This document shows positions 1 to 12,800 of a stretch of DNA of 64,000 nucleotides, in pieces. How positions within the stretch are numbered: position 1 is the first letter of the stretch; each line of letters opens with the position of its first letter. Both the position numbers and the translations under genes were made by a program. Source of the DNA: Daphnia pulex (Eukaryota; Arthropoda; Branchiopoda; Diplostraca; Daphniidae); assembly GCF_021134715.1 (NCBI RefSeq), contig NC_060021.1, positions 1,116,001 through 1,180,000 on the forward strand, read 5' to 3'. The notes below the pieces were generated by a model. That model saw nothing but the letters and a program-made list of their open reading frames with translations. It was not told the DNA's origin and searched no databases.

Positions 1-1497
1 ATTGGCAATAGATGCGGATCGTTTGTGGCTTAGGCCATATAACTAAGACGGGATGGTTACAAGAAAAGGAGCGTGGCGTCCCATGTGGTATCTTTCTTTC
101 TTTTTCTTCAGGGATAATATAATTCTTAAGCTTTTGCACGTTGCCCATTAACTGAGTTCGGAAATCAAATTCAATTCCTTTCAATTTGATCAACGTATTG
201 GTGGAATTTATCCAATGCTCAATTTTAAATGACTGATTCAACGATTTTCCCTCATCTAAATCGCAATAGTCCAGGACCCCAGTAACATGTTGTGATATGA
301 CGGCCAAATGGATATCAAGAAATAAAGAGCAATTAAAGATGCGAGCCAATAACTGGTCCTGCCCAATTAGATCAGCAAATCCGAGATCGGCTATGCTGTA
401 CTTTTCTTCGAGTAAAAAGAATAGCATGTTGCTGTTCTCATTTGAGTATCTGGAGTTGGATGTTAAGAGCGCAGGTGAATAATCTAGAGGGTCACTGAGT
501 GACGACGTATCAAGTACGGAAGCGATAATTTCTTCCGGGGAAGTCTCTACAGATGCATCAACTTTTAAGCGCATAGGTTCGTAATCAGCTGGGGTATTCC
601 AAGATTTAAGAGATTCTGCAATTTCGTTCAATACTGCCAGTAAAGTAGGAAGCGGGAGAGGGGAATCAGCCATGGCCATCGCATTCTTCCAAACTAGGTT
701 AAAGGACAATGTAACCATCCAGCCTTGTGTTACAGTCTCCAGCTCTTGCACACAGCCAACATAAATGGCAGTCAAGTGAAACTTATGACTTTCGCCCAAT
801 TCACAATCAAAGCCCATAGATTTACTGCCTAACTGAACTTTTAACATTCCGCCAGTATGGCCACCTTCAATTGGGATTTGCAAAATCATACTTGCAAACA
901 TGCCTGAATAACCAAAACATAATAAAAAAAATACAAAGAGTTTGAATGTTTTATGAATGTCAGTCCCAAAATAGTAAAGTGATTGTATACCTGGCTCTCT
1001 CTTCAAAACACAGGCAGGCTTCATACAACCACCAGGTGGAATGAATGAAAGTTTGTCTAAATGGGCTTCAATAGCTAAAATGCCTGGATTAATTCCTAGA
1101 TGACACATAGCTGTTGCTGCCAATGATGAAATCCCATTTTGAAGGAAATTTTCAGGAAAAAAATTTACTGACTGGGCATCGATTTCCCTAATTTGGGTAT
1201 CAATCGTGGGATTGGTACCGCCTTCAATGCTGAGTTCTACTTCTGTGTCACTTTTCAAACGTTCAATATCCTGCAATAAACAACTTTTCTGTTTTCATTT
1301 AACTGTTCCTTAATCAGAGCAATAACTGAATATACCATCAAAGAAATCGGCACTGGAATGACTCCCACTTCATTGACACTAAGAGATTGAAGTACATCTT
1401 CATCCAAAGGGCGGCTAAAGGCAAAATCAAATGTGGATGCTTTCTTCCCATTCAGCTTCAGAGCTTCAGCTAAGCGTCCTTTATCCACCAAACTCAT
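1..1497 (-). CDS. 2OG-Fe(II) oxygenase-like protein, copy 1 (3' end beyond window)
   Basis: Three exons are read on the minus strand: 1336-1497 (start MSLVDKGRLAEALKL), 991-1270 and 1-903, the last running off the window. The introns have normal GT/AG ends and the phases join. About 448 residues are visible. The protein aligns block by block with the full gene at 54979-59105 (VPISL/VPFSV, DIERLKS/DVEKLKS, LVIWP near the edge), so the two are paralogs. The region after residue 100 has the layout of a prolyl-4-hydroxylase-type 2OG-Fe(II) dioxygenase core. The expected iron and cosubstrate residues are missing: the HxD site reads P139-A-C141, the distal His is Q200 and the 2OG-binding Arg is M210. 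It is therefore probably not an active oxygenase. The family call rests on remembered family patterns; the paralogy is directly visible. The substrate is unknown. Confidence 0.75.
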
Positions 1498-2627
1498 TTT
1501 GAATCAGATACTACTTAAAAAACAACATGTTACACACTGCAGTATTGCACCCACACCATTTTGGTTTGATATTTAAAATGAGCTTTAAGTTAAGGAATAT
1601 TTTAAGGGAAGGAAAGATCTTAGAAATGAGAAAAGTAATTACCTTTTTTTAATGAAGAGAAAACATTTCAATCTATAATGAAAGCCCAGTTTGTGCTTCC
1701 TTGAGTAATTCAATAAATATTTAATTCAATACTGTGCTGACTGCTGAACACTATCTTAATGAATGGGCTAATGCTGACACTATCTGAAAGGAAATATGTA
1801 ACAGGAAAACTTGGATTTCGGTTTTCACTTTACAAGTTTACAATTTTAAGATTAAATTTGTTAATTTGGGTTGAAAATCTCAGGACTCAGTCCACTAAGC
1901 AGTAAGCACTGACCAGCAAAAGCAGCAATCCGCCATTCAAGCCTTCTATTTCTACCACTTACCGCTGTGGGCCTGTGGCGCACTGGCGCTGCATAAGGCT
2001 ACATACTACATTAAGCCTAATCTAATTAGACTTTAAGGATAGACAATTCCAGCGATTACTTTCACCCCAAGAGAATTCTTGTGGTTTGCAAAAAAAAAAC
2101 GCGCTCCTAATGGCGATCTGGTGAATTCACTAAAAGATTCAAATCATGGAAGTAAAAATATTCTGACTTGAAAAAAATAAAATCTGCGTAACTTCTTTTC
2201 GTACCAGGCTTCGTACCGTGGTTACAAAATTCCGTTTTCGTATCGTGAATCGTGAATACTCTTTTTCCACGAAGAAGTGGGGGGTGAACTCAAATTTTTT
2301 TTAATAATCGGGACCAAGGTGTCTGGGGTCACCCCAGTGGGGTGAAATAAACCCAACCACTAACTACGATCAGGGTACCTTTGTATTTGACTAAAATTAC
2401 TTTATAAAATGAAAACAATAAATCACAAATTTTTCTAGGTTGGCTGATTTAATGAAATTATAAGGCGAAAATCTCGTTTTAATTAATAAATGACATTGAA
2501 ATTCAGATTAAAATACTTAAGCGAATTTCCCGTGGATTACATTATAGGAATCCAGCGTAGTTTAAATTAGCAACATAAACATTATAGTACGATACGCACA
2601 ACTTCCACAAGCTACTCCACTAAGTGC
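1498..2627. other. Intergenic, no gene seen
   Basis: AT-rich spacer between the start of oxygenase-like copy 1 and the end of the zinc-finger gene. It must hold the copy 1 promoter, but I see no clear TATA box. A short GGGGTCACCCC palindrome lies near 2327-2338 with GTGGGGTG just after it. I see no coding exon or recognisable repeat. Confidence 0.5.
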
Positions 2628-4255
2628 TCATTGGTTAAGATTCAGGAAATCATTCAACCGTCTTGATATAAAAACTTTTGGCCAAATATGGGGATCCTCG
2701 CTAGGGGAATGCCGGACACGAATCGGTTGTTGTGACTGAGATTCGGCGTTGATTGACGACTCCTTTGATGATTGTTTGGTAGAATCTGAACCATTTGATT
2801 TAACGCGAGTGCTGTCACTTGGTTTCTGTTAAATTCCCAGATTTTTAAAAATTATTTCGTCTCCGATAAAACATATATTGAAAATTGAGACATTACCCCT
2901 TTGGTTTGATTATCCGAGTGTACCTGGTTTTTATGGTATGTCATTGCAACCCTCGTTCTGAATTTCTAGGGAAAATAAAATACTTATTAAAAAGGTGAAA
3001 AAAAAACACAAACGAAACAAGAAACCAAGACACTAACCACATGACAATTGTCGCAGGAATAAGCAGGATTATCAAAATGTGCTGCAATATGTTTTCTCAT
3101 AGACGTCGTTGTCGTAAATCCCTGCAAAGTTATCAGAAATCAGCATATCAGTAATATATCTTTAAATACTCGAAAGCTATAATTTGCAATTAGAAGCTAT
3201 TTGCAATGAATTCCATACCGTTTTGCACACGGGACAAATGTGCAGAGGTTTTTTAACTGTAGAGACGCTTACATTAAGGTAGTCAAAATTCAAACTCTCT
3301 GTTCTTTTCTCAATCTGGGGCTTTCCAATTTGAAGCCGTGGCTTTTTAACCATGCTTTTGCAACCCCATTTTTCAAACGTGGTACTATTTTGAGTCGTTT
3401 CATCGTTAAAAGATTTGCTAGGATCGACTAAACCAACCGTCTTCTGAACAATCTGAAGAAAAAAAAAGGACGTAATTAGTAATCTCGCTTTAAACTCTTA
3501 AATCGAATTTGAATATACTACGTTTACATCCGATGCTGCTGCAATACTTTTCCTGATGATGCCTATTTTAGGGCAAAGGGAAGAATTATCACCCAAATGA
3601 AATTCCCTTCTGTGATTGAAGACAGTCTGCTTTTCTTTAAAATTCTGAAAAGAAAATTAATTAATTAATAAGGAAATTTGAAGTTATTTTTGTCTAAAAG
3701 GTCATAAATAATGACATTGCAACACAAGTTATTTAGGCTGCTGTTTAGCTTAGAAATCCAGATAGCTAGATGTGGTAATTTGTTATTTATACCTAGCTTT
3801 CAACATCTTTAATTGCACTGAAGTTGAAAGCAACAAAATATACACTTTTTTGCATGGAATACCACAATAATTTAGATGATACATAGGTTATTCTTGAAAC
3901 AAGACTTGAAAGATAGCAAAAAATGGTCTTACCGAGAAATTTTCTGGCATATGCTTTAGTAACACAGATTTTTGAGAAAACACCTGTTAAAAATAACAGG
4001 GGAATAAATAAATACAGTATATAACGAAATCCAACACAATTGCCATATTACTCTGCCTTCTTTTTCACGATGCTCCTCTTCAGTGTGCATAACCTTGTGA
4101 GTAATTAGACTTTCTTGTTTTTGAAAAATCTAAACATCAAAGTAACAAAACATTATTCTAGTTCACTTCATACGAATATAAAGCATGTATATAAAAAGAT
4201 GTAGTACTTTCTCACAGCAACAAGGATTTCCATTATTGATACCAGTTTCAGACAT
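2628..4255 (-). CDS. Two-finger C2H2 zinc-finger protein
   Basis: Eight exons join in frame to 294 residues: 4208-4255, 4052-4129, 3933-3983, 3522-3644, 3219-3452, 3038-3121, 2897-2965 and 2628-2825. The start is ATG at 4255 (MSETGINNGNP) and the stop is TGA at 2628. Two adjacent canonical C2H2 fingers are visible: C173-C176-H189-H193 and C201-C204-H217-H222. Finger 1 is cut by an intron after CPVCKT and finger 2 after CDNCHV. The N-terminal 170 residues are basic and low in recognisable motifs; a Cys cluster (residues 12-14) and a later HxxxH look like a decayed finger. The C-terminal tail is rich in Ser and Gln. Two fingers suit nucleic-acid or protein binding. I cannot name an ortholog. 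It is preceded at about 630 bp by the end of the esterase gene on the same strand. Confidence 0.75.
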
Positions 4256-4883
4256 CCTTAAAAGTTAACTCTTGTTCCTTTACTTCCAGTAGTGGGTTAT
4301 TCAAACCGTAGCTAAAAGAGGATATTAATCCCCACTAGAAGAAATAATGACGAACTTTAAGAGCTAAAATCAATATAACTTGATAATAAAAATACACGTG
4401 GTTGAAGTTCAAAATTAATTCAGTCTCGCGCAGTCGACAGAGCGACAGAGCTCACGAAGTTGTGTTGGTTCTGTTGATTTTCGACGTTGCCGGATCAAAA
4501 CTATATTTCAACTGGAAGGGGAAAAAACGGATGTGAATATGTCATCGATATTTCTTTCTTCCGCAAACAATTTAATTTAATTTAATGTATTAAAAACAAT
4601 ACAATTTCCGTAAGATTAATTAACAGATGGTGAATGGCATCAGTGTCTATGTTCGTATATCGAAAAGATTTTGTTTTGCATCCACGAACTTAATCGTTTT
4701 CGGTTTCTAAATGACAGTAGGAATAATGGCTCTGAAAGCGCTCACCAATATTGATTGACACTGAACAAGATCTTTTTTTCGTTCTGTATTGGTGCATTAT
4801 CATATGTTGGGTATAGGGGTATGCGATTTCTTTATTACTGGAAAGATGTTCGCTACATTTGAAAGTGTTTAATTGCAAGGCTT
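4256..4883. other. Intergenic: zinc-finger gene promoter region and esterase 3' end
   Basis: About 630 bp between two minus-strand genes. It contains the 5' region of the zinc-finger gene and the 3' region of the esterase. No further exon or repeat was recognised. Confidence 0.45.
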
Positions 4884-7603
4884 TTATCGTATGCAGACAT
4901 CGGCATCATCTCCCGTGCATCGACAGGGAATGTATCCGTTTCTAGCGTCGTCAGCAGCAACAGTGTACGTTTTCGTGTAATCAATCTTCGACTCCCAGAC
5001 ACAGTCGATATCCATGTAGGCTTCATTTTCCCGGCTGTATGGTAAAAATTTCGGAAGGCCGGGTAATAACTTGACGCCCTCAGGGGTAGGATTTCTAGTT
5101 TCATTGTAGTAAAAAAAAGTTGTTAATTAATCATTTGACAGTTTTGGCATGGAAACGTCCAAGTTACTAACCCGTGAATGGCGAAATTCGTCCAAACTTG
5201 GATCATCTTCAAAGACAAATCTTTTTCTCGTTCGTCCAAAAACGGTGGGTCAGACGGGAAGGGATAAATGAACAAGTAAATCATTTCGTCGGCGTGACAG
5301 ACTCCTGCGTGCACATCGTATGATATTTAATGATTTATAACATGCTCCAAGATATTTAAGCGCAAATCGGTTACCATGAGGAATGGGTGGATAGTTGCCA
5401 GCAAACAGGTAAATGTACAGACTGTTTCTTCCCTCGTAGTTGAAGGCGTACCAATAAGAATCAGGGTTGTGCAAAGAGTTGAGACGAACTGTTTCGTAAC
5501 CGGCTGATTTCAGAAACAGAACACCCAACATCTAATTTTTTTTAAATAATTTAAAATGAACATAATTAGATGATTAAAATTGTTTTATGTAGTGAATAAA
5601 ATGAAAGCTGACGGCATACATCCGTAAGGCCAGGAGTCATGGAAGTAAAATCCGTCATGTCAGCATCAGCCAGGTACTTGTCGACTAAGGCATCGGCCAA
5701 GACACCAGTATCATCGCGGATATCTGTAAAGAAAAATACGTTTTATTTGTAGCCTAAATATTTGTTACAAGTCTAAATTTTCAGGGACTACTGCGTTTAA
5801 AAATACTTTTAAATCTCTTTAAAATGAACGTGCAAAAATAATATGGATACAAGAATCTTACGGAGTGCCTTCAAAATGTTGGGAACGAGGTCGACTTCCA
5901 AAAATGTTCCATTGACGGTCATGTTGTTCGGTTCCAAATAGTCCTTCCAAGCGTCTTCAAATTTCAAAAAAATTTAGATAAAATTAAATAAAAATTTCGA
6001 TTCAATCATCTAAATTCGTATAGACAATTTTTAATTTTTTAACAATTTATTTACAGGCTAGCACCAAGACTCCTTCGTGTTTATTAGCGCCAAACCTATG
6101 AGAAATGTTCATATTAAGTCTTGGATCGATTACACACGCAATGTAAATTCAATTACAAGACTGGAACAACCGAGTAGTCTCCAGATTCAAACTGCAGTCT
6201 CGGCTCGATTTCAAGTATCCGTTGGGCTCCGGCTATTTGAATAACGGGATTTGAAGCGCCGAATCCCATGCCTCCATTTTTCAGATCTTCTTTCTGTTGG
6301 AATTAAAAAAATTCAAATATTTTAATTTGAATGAATTGCAAAAAGCAGTTAAAAATTTCTTACGCGAAATTCTCCGTAGGCGTCGGTAAGGTTTTGAGCG
6401 TCTAGGGTCCGAACGCAATTCAGTAAGGCATCGTAAGGCTCGAGAGGACATCCGGCGATTTCTGCCACTCTGGTGGAAGCTTTTTTCCCTCGTCCGTCAC
6501 GATCGACGGCCCACTCGGCCAAGACGGAACCGCTCTCTCCGATGGCACGATGAAAGAGACCTTGAGCTTGTTTGGCCAGCAACAGAATAGACACGCTGGC
6601 GCTGCCGGCACTTTCTCCGGCGATCGTCACCAGGTCCTTGTTGCCGCCGAAATATTTGATGTGTTTCTGAACCCAGCGAAGGGATTCGATCTGGTCGAAA
6701 ATGCCGGCATTGCCCGGCACTTCGTCGGTATCGAAGGACAGGAAACCTGTCGACACAAGTGAATAATGTTTGAATAATTAGAAACATTTATTATTGATAC
6801 TGTATGTTATGCAACTGACCTAGAGGGCCCAAACGGTATTGGATGACGACCAAGACGACGTCTTCTTCCATGAATCTACCGGGCAGATATTCGACGGCTT
6901 GACCCGATCTAAAAGAGCCGCCATGAATCCAGACGATAACGGGTAGGAGCTCAGTTGAATTTGTATCATCAGTAGTTAACTAATTTCCCCAAAAAAAATG
7001 TTGCGTCAGAATTATTTTTGGTTTTGAATGAGTTGTTTCACTTACAGATGGGGTGTAAATGCTGAGCGAAAGGCAGTCCTCTTGCCCTAGAGGCAAATGT
7101 TGGGTGCAACCTGCATTGTTGAAAACGGCTTGCTGGATCTCATCCATCGGATAAGGTTTTTTCGGTACGGGTGGCTAAAAACAATTCAAACATTTCAAAA
7201 TAGATTCTTTTGAAAAATAAGGCGTAGCTAATCTTTAAAAAAATTTCAATTAATCTGAATAGTCCTAAACCGCAATCAATGACCAAAATTTACTTTGAAT
7301 CCATTTGGTTCTAAATTCTTAATTATGGCATCGTATAATAATAAGAAATCTCACTAGAAAGCGCGTTTCCGGGGTGGGCATCTCGGCGTAGTAGACACTG
7401 CGGAAGCCGTAGAACGTCCGGTTGGTGTAGACGGAGGATTCCCCCGTGCCGTTGAGAACACCGTAGCCCGGGACCGTCCAAGTCACATTTCTGGCTTCCG
7501 GCCGATCTGGTAATTCCGTTGGAGGTGTGATTTGACAAGAAACACCGACCAATATAAACGAGGCCAGCGACAAAGCTGCGACGAACAACAACGGACGTCT
7601 CAT
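4884..7603 (-). CDS. Secreted carboxylesterase (alpha/beta hydrolase)
   Basis: Eleven exons join in frame to 588 residues: 7355-7603, 7046-7174, 6820-6949, 6364-6746, 6157-6293, 6055-6095, 5862-5954, 5620-5723, 5375-5531, 5172-5304 and 4884-5094. The N-terminus is a signal peptide ([20 protein letters not shown]). Type-B carboxylesterase landmarks are all present: [12 protein letters not shown], the oxyanion-hole HGG at 135-137, the nucleophile elbow GESAG with Ser215, the acid Glu350 in FGANKHEGV, and the catalytic His478 in GVCHADE. An AIHGNPTPEG block follows near the C-terminus. The triad is intact, so an active secreted serine ester hydrolase is expected. Arthropod members act on xenobiotic esters, lipids or juvenile hormone; the sequence does not tell which. 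The short Cys-containing tail after the hydrolase core ([12 protein letters not shown]) is unusual. Exon 3 uses an acceptor at 6950; an alternative one at 6981 would put a stop in frame. Confidence 0.9.
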
Positions 7604-9303
7604 ATTGGTGGTACGACTACGCCCTGGAAAGAAAAAGCAAACTGCAAAGGCCTGGACTCAACCAGTCGCCTTTATGGCTTTGGATTTATCGAAACGCAAT
7701 CGGACTGGGTTTTTATTTTTTCTTTACAAACCATTTTTGGTTAGGTAAACCCCTCAACGGTCCCCCGCCGATCTAAACAACAAATTTTTTAGTCAAAAGT
7801 TGGGCCCAGACACTCCAGTCTATATCAGGTTGGCTGCTGATTAAACAATCAATCAGACGTGGTCCGATTATCAAAGCTGAAAACAAATAAGAATAACTTG
7901 CGATAGATATCAAAGCAACAACAGCACCACTGGGCGCTGGCTATTTTTTAATTCGTGTCAAATTAAATTGATGAAAATAAGAAGCCAAAACAGTCAGTAT
8001 GATTGTTTCAGGTTTCACTAATTTAAATTATTCAATACATTTTTTATTGCGTTGACATAATTTGTTTTTAAAAGGCCCAGCCCAATCCCAGTCGAATTTG
8101 CAGTGTCAAAGAAAAAATAAACCCTCAAACAAATTTGTATTGCAAATTAAAAGTACATCTTGAAATTATACCTACCAGACTCCCGATGATAAAATGGCGC
8201 CTTTTGGCTCATTAATTTTTTTATTATTATCGATATCAAATAAAAATTGGATGGTTTAGGGTGTCTATATTCCTACAGTACGTCAGAAGGCAGGATAACA
8301 TCAGTCTATGTATATTCTACACAGACACCAACCAGTCAGCGTTCGAAATGAGATAAGCAATCGGCTGCTATTTGAATAACATCCAAACTGTCAAAAAACA
8401 ACTGATCCCAGTGATCCGCATCAGACAGGGGAAACGTACATGTTTGTTTGGCTTGTTTTCATGTCAGACTGCGACGACTGTTTGTTGAATTTGTAAGAAC
8501 CGCATAACAACAAGTTCTGTCCTATAATTGTCTGTCGAGACATTTTCCAAACTGACGTTTCCGCAAATTTATTAAGCCTGAAATAATTAAATAGGAATAG
8601 TCAGCTGGTACCAGACATTTTGATTCGCGATGACGGAGGCTTCAGTTATACACCAATCTTCAATTCGTTTTAGTCCACCTTCTTTTGACCTTGCGCGCTT
8701 GAAATCGATAATAAAGTGTAAAAGATAAGGCTCTCCACAGATTATCCTAAATACACGTGACGAGTTCGATTCCCAAATCGCCTGGATGCGCGTAAACATG
8801 ACCCCAAATTCTCACTTCGACTTTTCAATATTCAACTCAATCGAATTACGTAAGGAAAACACAAACTGCGCAACAACAAGCAAAATGTGTTGGTAATTTT
8901 ACATTTTAATAACTTTGAGAGATACTTCTGTAATCGAGCACAGATAAATAAATAAAGCCAATAAGAAAAGCCGTTCAAGTATTATGAAAATAAATTTTTT
9001 TTTAAATTTCAGTAAAATTCGTTTAAAGCACCTTTTTTTTTTAAGATAAAAAAAATGTGATGGCTAGTTTATTTTTGTTATTTGAAGCTTCTCTTATTAA
9101 ATAAACAAAAGATAGGAGAAATGAAAATGATAAGTGATAGCACTCGTGCACTGACGATATGATCCTGCGGCTATAATATCGAAACGTTGACAAAATAATA
9201 ACAACAAATAACCTGGATGACACCCGATTTTCAGTTACATGAGAACGGCATAATTTTAATACATTCCCGTTTTGAAAAGAACCATTTAAATTGAAAATGA
9301 GGT
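7604..9303. other. Intergenic, esterase promoter side; no gene seen
   Basis: About 1.7 kb upstream of the esterase. A weak CATAAAGG on the minus strand near 7668-7676 is a possible TATA-like element about 70 bp before the esterase ATG. A GTTCGATTCCC string near 8763 resembles a tRNA B box but lacks a pairing T stem. Nothing else was recognised. Confidence 0.4.
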
Positions 9304-9836
9304 CTAATAACGAGGAGGTGCCGTTGTCGGAGGTCCCTCTTGGTCAATAAAGTTTTCTAGTTGCAATTTGCTTGGAGTGTTTAAAGTTTTCAAATATTTT
9401 CGAATTTGATTGTTTACCCACAAAGTTGTGAGGCACAAAACCAAACAAGTCTGATCTGCATTCGTTCAACAAATGAGATATTTCAATGAACCCCTAACTG
9501 AGTAGATAAAAAAATGCCAAGCAGAGAAAAGAGTTGCAGTCGTCCGCCTAGCTGCTGGAATAATCGTACTCCGTAACGATTTCTAATCAACGCCACAAAA
9601 TAGTTCAAAAGGAAGAATAGAAATACATTTGTCCTACCTTTAAGCCTGGGCGATACGGTGACCAGGCATCGACAAGTGCTCCATCCATCCGCAGAGAAGT
9701 CGAATCCTAAGAGAGGGATCGGAAAAAGGGGTTCTTCGTGAATACATGGGTGTACACGAGGACAGATGAGATTTAAAGAAAGGGAAGAACTTGACCGACA
9801 TCGGTAGTTTCTCCCATAACAGGGGATGCTGTTTAT
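9304..9836 (-). CDS. Possible small single-pass membrane protein, 5' end not found
   Basis: Four consecutive minus-strand pieces look like phase-0 exons: 9796-9836 (HPLLWEKLPMS), 9638-9706 (23 codons; MDGALVDAWSPYRPGLK, flanked by CTCTCTTAG and GTAGGA), a piece starting at 9582 (KSLRSTIIPAARR), and a last exon ending LENFIDQEGPPTTAPPRY with TAG at 9304. Joined, they give a positive patch, one hydrophobic stretch (FSAWHFFIYS then TCLVLCLTTLWV) and a proline-rich tail, the plan of a small one-pass membrane protein. The weak points are the third intron, only about 48 bp in this model, and the lack of a convincing first exon with ATG. I do not recognise a family. It may be a real gene with a wrong model, or chance splice signals. 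Confidence 0.35.
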
Positions 9837-12800
9837 CTAAATAAAAAATAAAAATATGGTTACGAAAAATATTTAGACAACAACAAAGTGAGGAAAAGTT
9901 GAAAACGAGACAGTTCTTAATAAACCCTAGTTGTTAGTAAATGGGAAAATTTAAGGTTTCCATGTAATACATAATTAAAATATCTAGGAGATCACACGAA
10001 TACAAGAAACACAAATCATTACCAAAGCGGTGAGACTGGGATTGTTGCTGATGAAACATCATTACCAGCACAAGCAAAATACTTGCATATCTTGTGGTTA
10101 TGATGGTTGGCCTATGGCCTCAAATCTGCAGAAAGAAAAAGGTTATACAGTAAAATCAAACTGCCATGCATCAACAGGGGGCCGGGACTTACATCATCAT
10201 GCTTACACCATGCTTCCACTGTGATAAATGCTAGTCAGGAACTAATAACACAGACATTTCCCTTCACAGACACGACGACCACATTTTTGTAATTTTACTT
10301 ATTGATTCGTACAGTCGTCAGTTTTTCAAAAATAAATTATCGTTGCGGTTTCTTTGTAATCTTCGTCTCTTTTTCAAAAACTTGGAAACAAAAACGCAAG
10401 CACAAGCAGACGACACCTTTTTCCTAATTAGTTTAAGATATCGATTATCGATAGAATTGTAATCAAATTTGCACGAAACCCGCAGATTATTATTTTTAGA
10501 CCGCAACCACCTAAAATTTTAGTGGAAGTAGACTATTGAGATTGTGTGATTTACAAAAAATGGTTCAGCTTTATTCAACCAGCGATGAAATATAAAATAA
10601 ATTTTTTTTTTTTGAACAGCGTGGAACATTAGTCCGTATATGGAATAGATAATTTTTAAAAGGCGTTCTTATTAAAAATCTCGCAGTAGCTTCGCCGTAA
10701 AAGTATATATGGTAATGACACAAAAAAAACAAGAAAAATAAGAGGATCCCTTAAAAGGCTAATCTAATCTGTCGCGTGAATCGGACCAAATTGCTTGACG
10801 TCGGACTTCAATTAAAGCGTCATAACGGGCGACTGAGATGGCTGGGCTAATATTTTCACAAGTTTGCCGTGGAACCAGTTATGTGACTAAGAATATAGTG
10901 TTAAAGCCATTACCGGTAGAACAATTTTAAAAATAAAAATCATTTTTTGTTCAATTTTGAACTTTTTCTTGATGTTGTCCAAACAACATTTGAAGGTTTT
11001 TTTTTCAGCGACTTTAATAGACTGTGGCTGTGTTAGGACGGACCTCAAATGGATATTATTGGGCGTGCCAATCTATAATTGGATAGAAGATGCACGCAGG
11101 TATACATAAAATAAAACGTCTTATCTGCAAGTCTAGAAAATAAAATAAAACTTTTCCCATCGAGGTGAAATCAATTTGAGTCGTGTCTCCAAAATGTACG
11201 CGTCGTCGCATGTTATTATCAATGAACGACAGCGTCTAGAACTCAGACGATCTAAAAAAAAAATGAATATCTTATCATTAAAAAACAAAAAGTCTCAGGT
11301 ACGTCACGGAAGAAGTCAAATTTGTTTTGACAGCGTTTATTTTACCGTGAGATGATTATATCACGATTTTTCTGATCCCGTGAAACATTAAAAACAATCG
11401 CATCTTTTTTTAAATATCCCTCTGCTGGCCGCCATCTACAAGCAACGATTTGAACTCAACGTCTCAAAAATTCTTCTCTGCTCATTAAAACAGCTACCTG
11501 CGCTGCTTTAGCAAAATACCCGAAGGGCTGTTAGCCTGTAACTGTTAGTGATTTTTTTCCATAAATAAAAATTTAATATGACCTATCTCCTACTGCAATT
11601 AGGATGACTATGATTTCATTGAGAATAAATTCAAACCTGTTTATGGATTCGCTTCTACTTTTTTTATAGTTGTAAGGCAACCTCGATTCTTAGAGCAGAG
11701 AAGCAAAAATAAATAAAAAAGTCAAGCAAGTTTATAAATCTATAAATCATTACAATTTGGACTTTTTCGGCCGTCACTGTGTGACCCATACGCGGTGCAC
11801 TATTGTGTGTGGCGACTTGGATAACTCTGCTCATGCTTTTATTTTAGCATTACTATTCGATGACCCTGCTTTCGCCTACCTTAAGCCTTTAACATTAAAA
11901 GACATTTTATTTTATTTTTGCTTCGATGACCAATTAGCGCTATAGATGGCTATAGTTGTAAAGATTATCTGGTGAGACTATCGACAACTAATCCATCCTA
12001 TTCCAGCCCAAAAGAAAAACGTGATTAGAAAACCCTTCGGGTAAAATTGTGTCAAAAATTAAGTAAAAAAACCAAATTAAATTAATTAAACAGGTATATG
12101 AATAAAAAATAGTTTAATTTCAACAAAAACAAAAAGATGAGTTGATGATTAATTCAGTCCTAAGCTGATGAGTCTCATATAATGTGGACTCAATTATGCG
12201 CAAGTGATGCGCAACAGATTTGCGTGACGGAATTATTATAGTTCATCACTGAAATCCAATTTTAATATTTCCGCTGCCTTTTTTAAAATCACATCCCCAA
12301 CGATCCTCGGTATATCTAAATTCCAATTTAACGAAAGTTGACAGCCTGAACTGGCAGCAGCCTGGCAGCCTTCAAATTGTCCCTGGCACATAGCCCAGCA
12401 TAATATAAAACATGTAAAATAAAATAAAAAAAAAGATGGAGTGAAATGTAACATTAATTACCGATGAATTGTAAAATAGATTTTCGAGCCGGATTAGACA
12501 GCCGACATGTAGAAGGTGCCGGGGTAGCTAAGTGCCAACACGATGATTGGCCTCCTGATAAAAACGGGAATGAAAAGACACACGAAAGTGATGGAGAGAA
12601 AAATATAAAAATAAGGTAGCCGGGCCAGTTAAGTATATAGGAGGAGTCGACATATTTAAAATACAAAAAAAGTTGTCAGTCTGCTTCTGCTGGCCTCTGA
12701 TAAAAACTTTAATGCTATACAGAGGAGAGCTCTGATCACTTAGGCCACTTAAAAAGCCAAAAGGAAGGCGCGCGCTCAGCTTCTTATATATTTTGCCCAG

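Noticed and set aside
7532-7744. Plus-strand frame over the esterase first exon
   Set aside because: Antisense to the signal-peptide exon and promoter; no independent support.
8695-8795. Possible tRNA (GAGTTCGATTCCC near 8763)
   Set aside because: Only the B-box-like string is present; the T stem and acceptor do not pair.
12236-12454. Minus-strand frame with a signal-peptide-like start
   Set aside because: No conserved domain or neighbouring exon, and AT-rich hydrophobic codons often mimic signal peptides.
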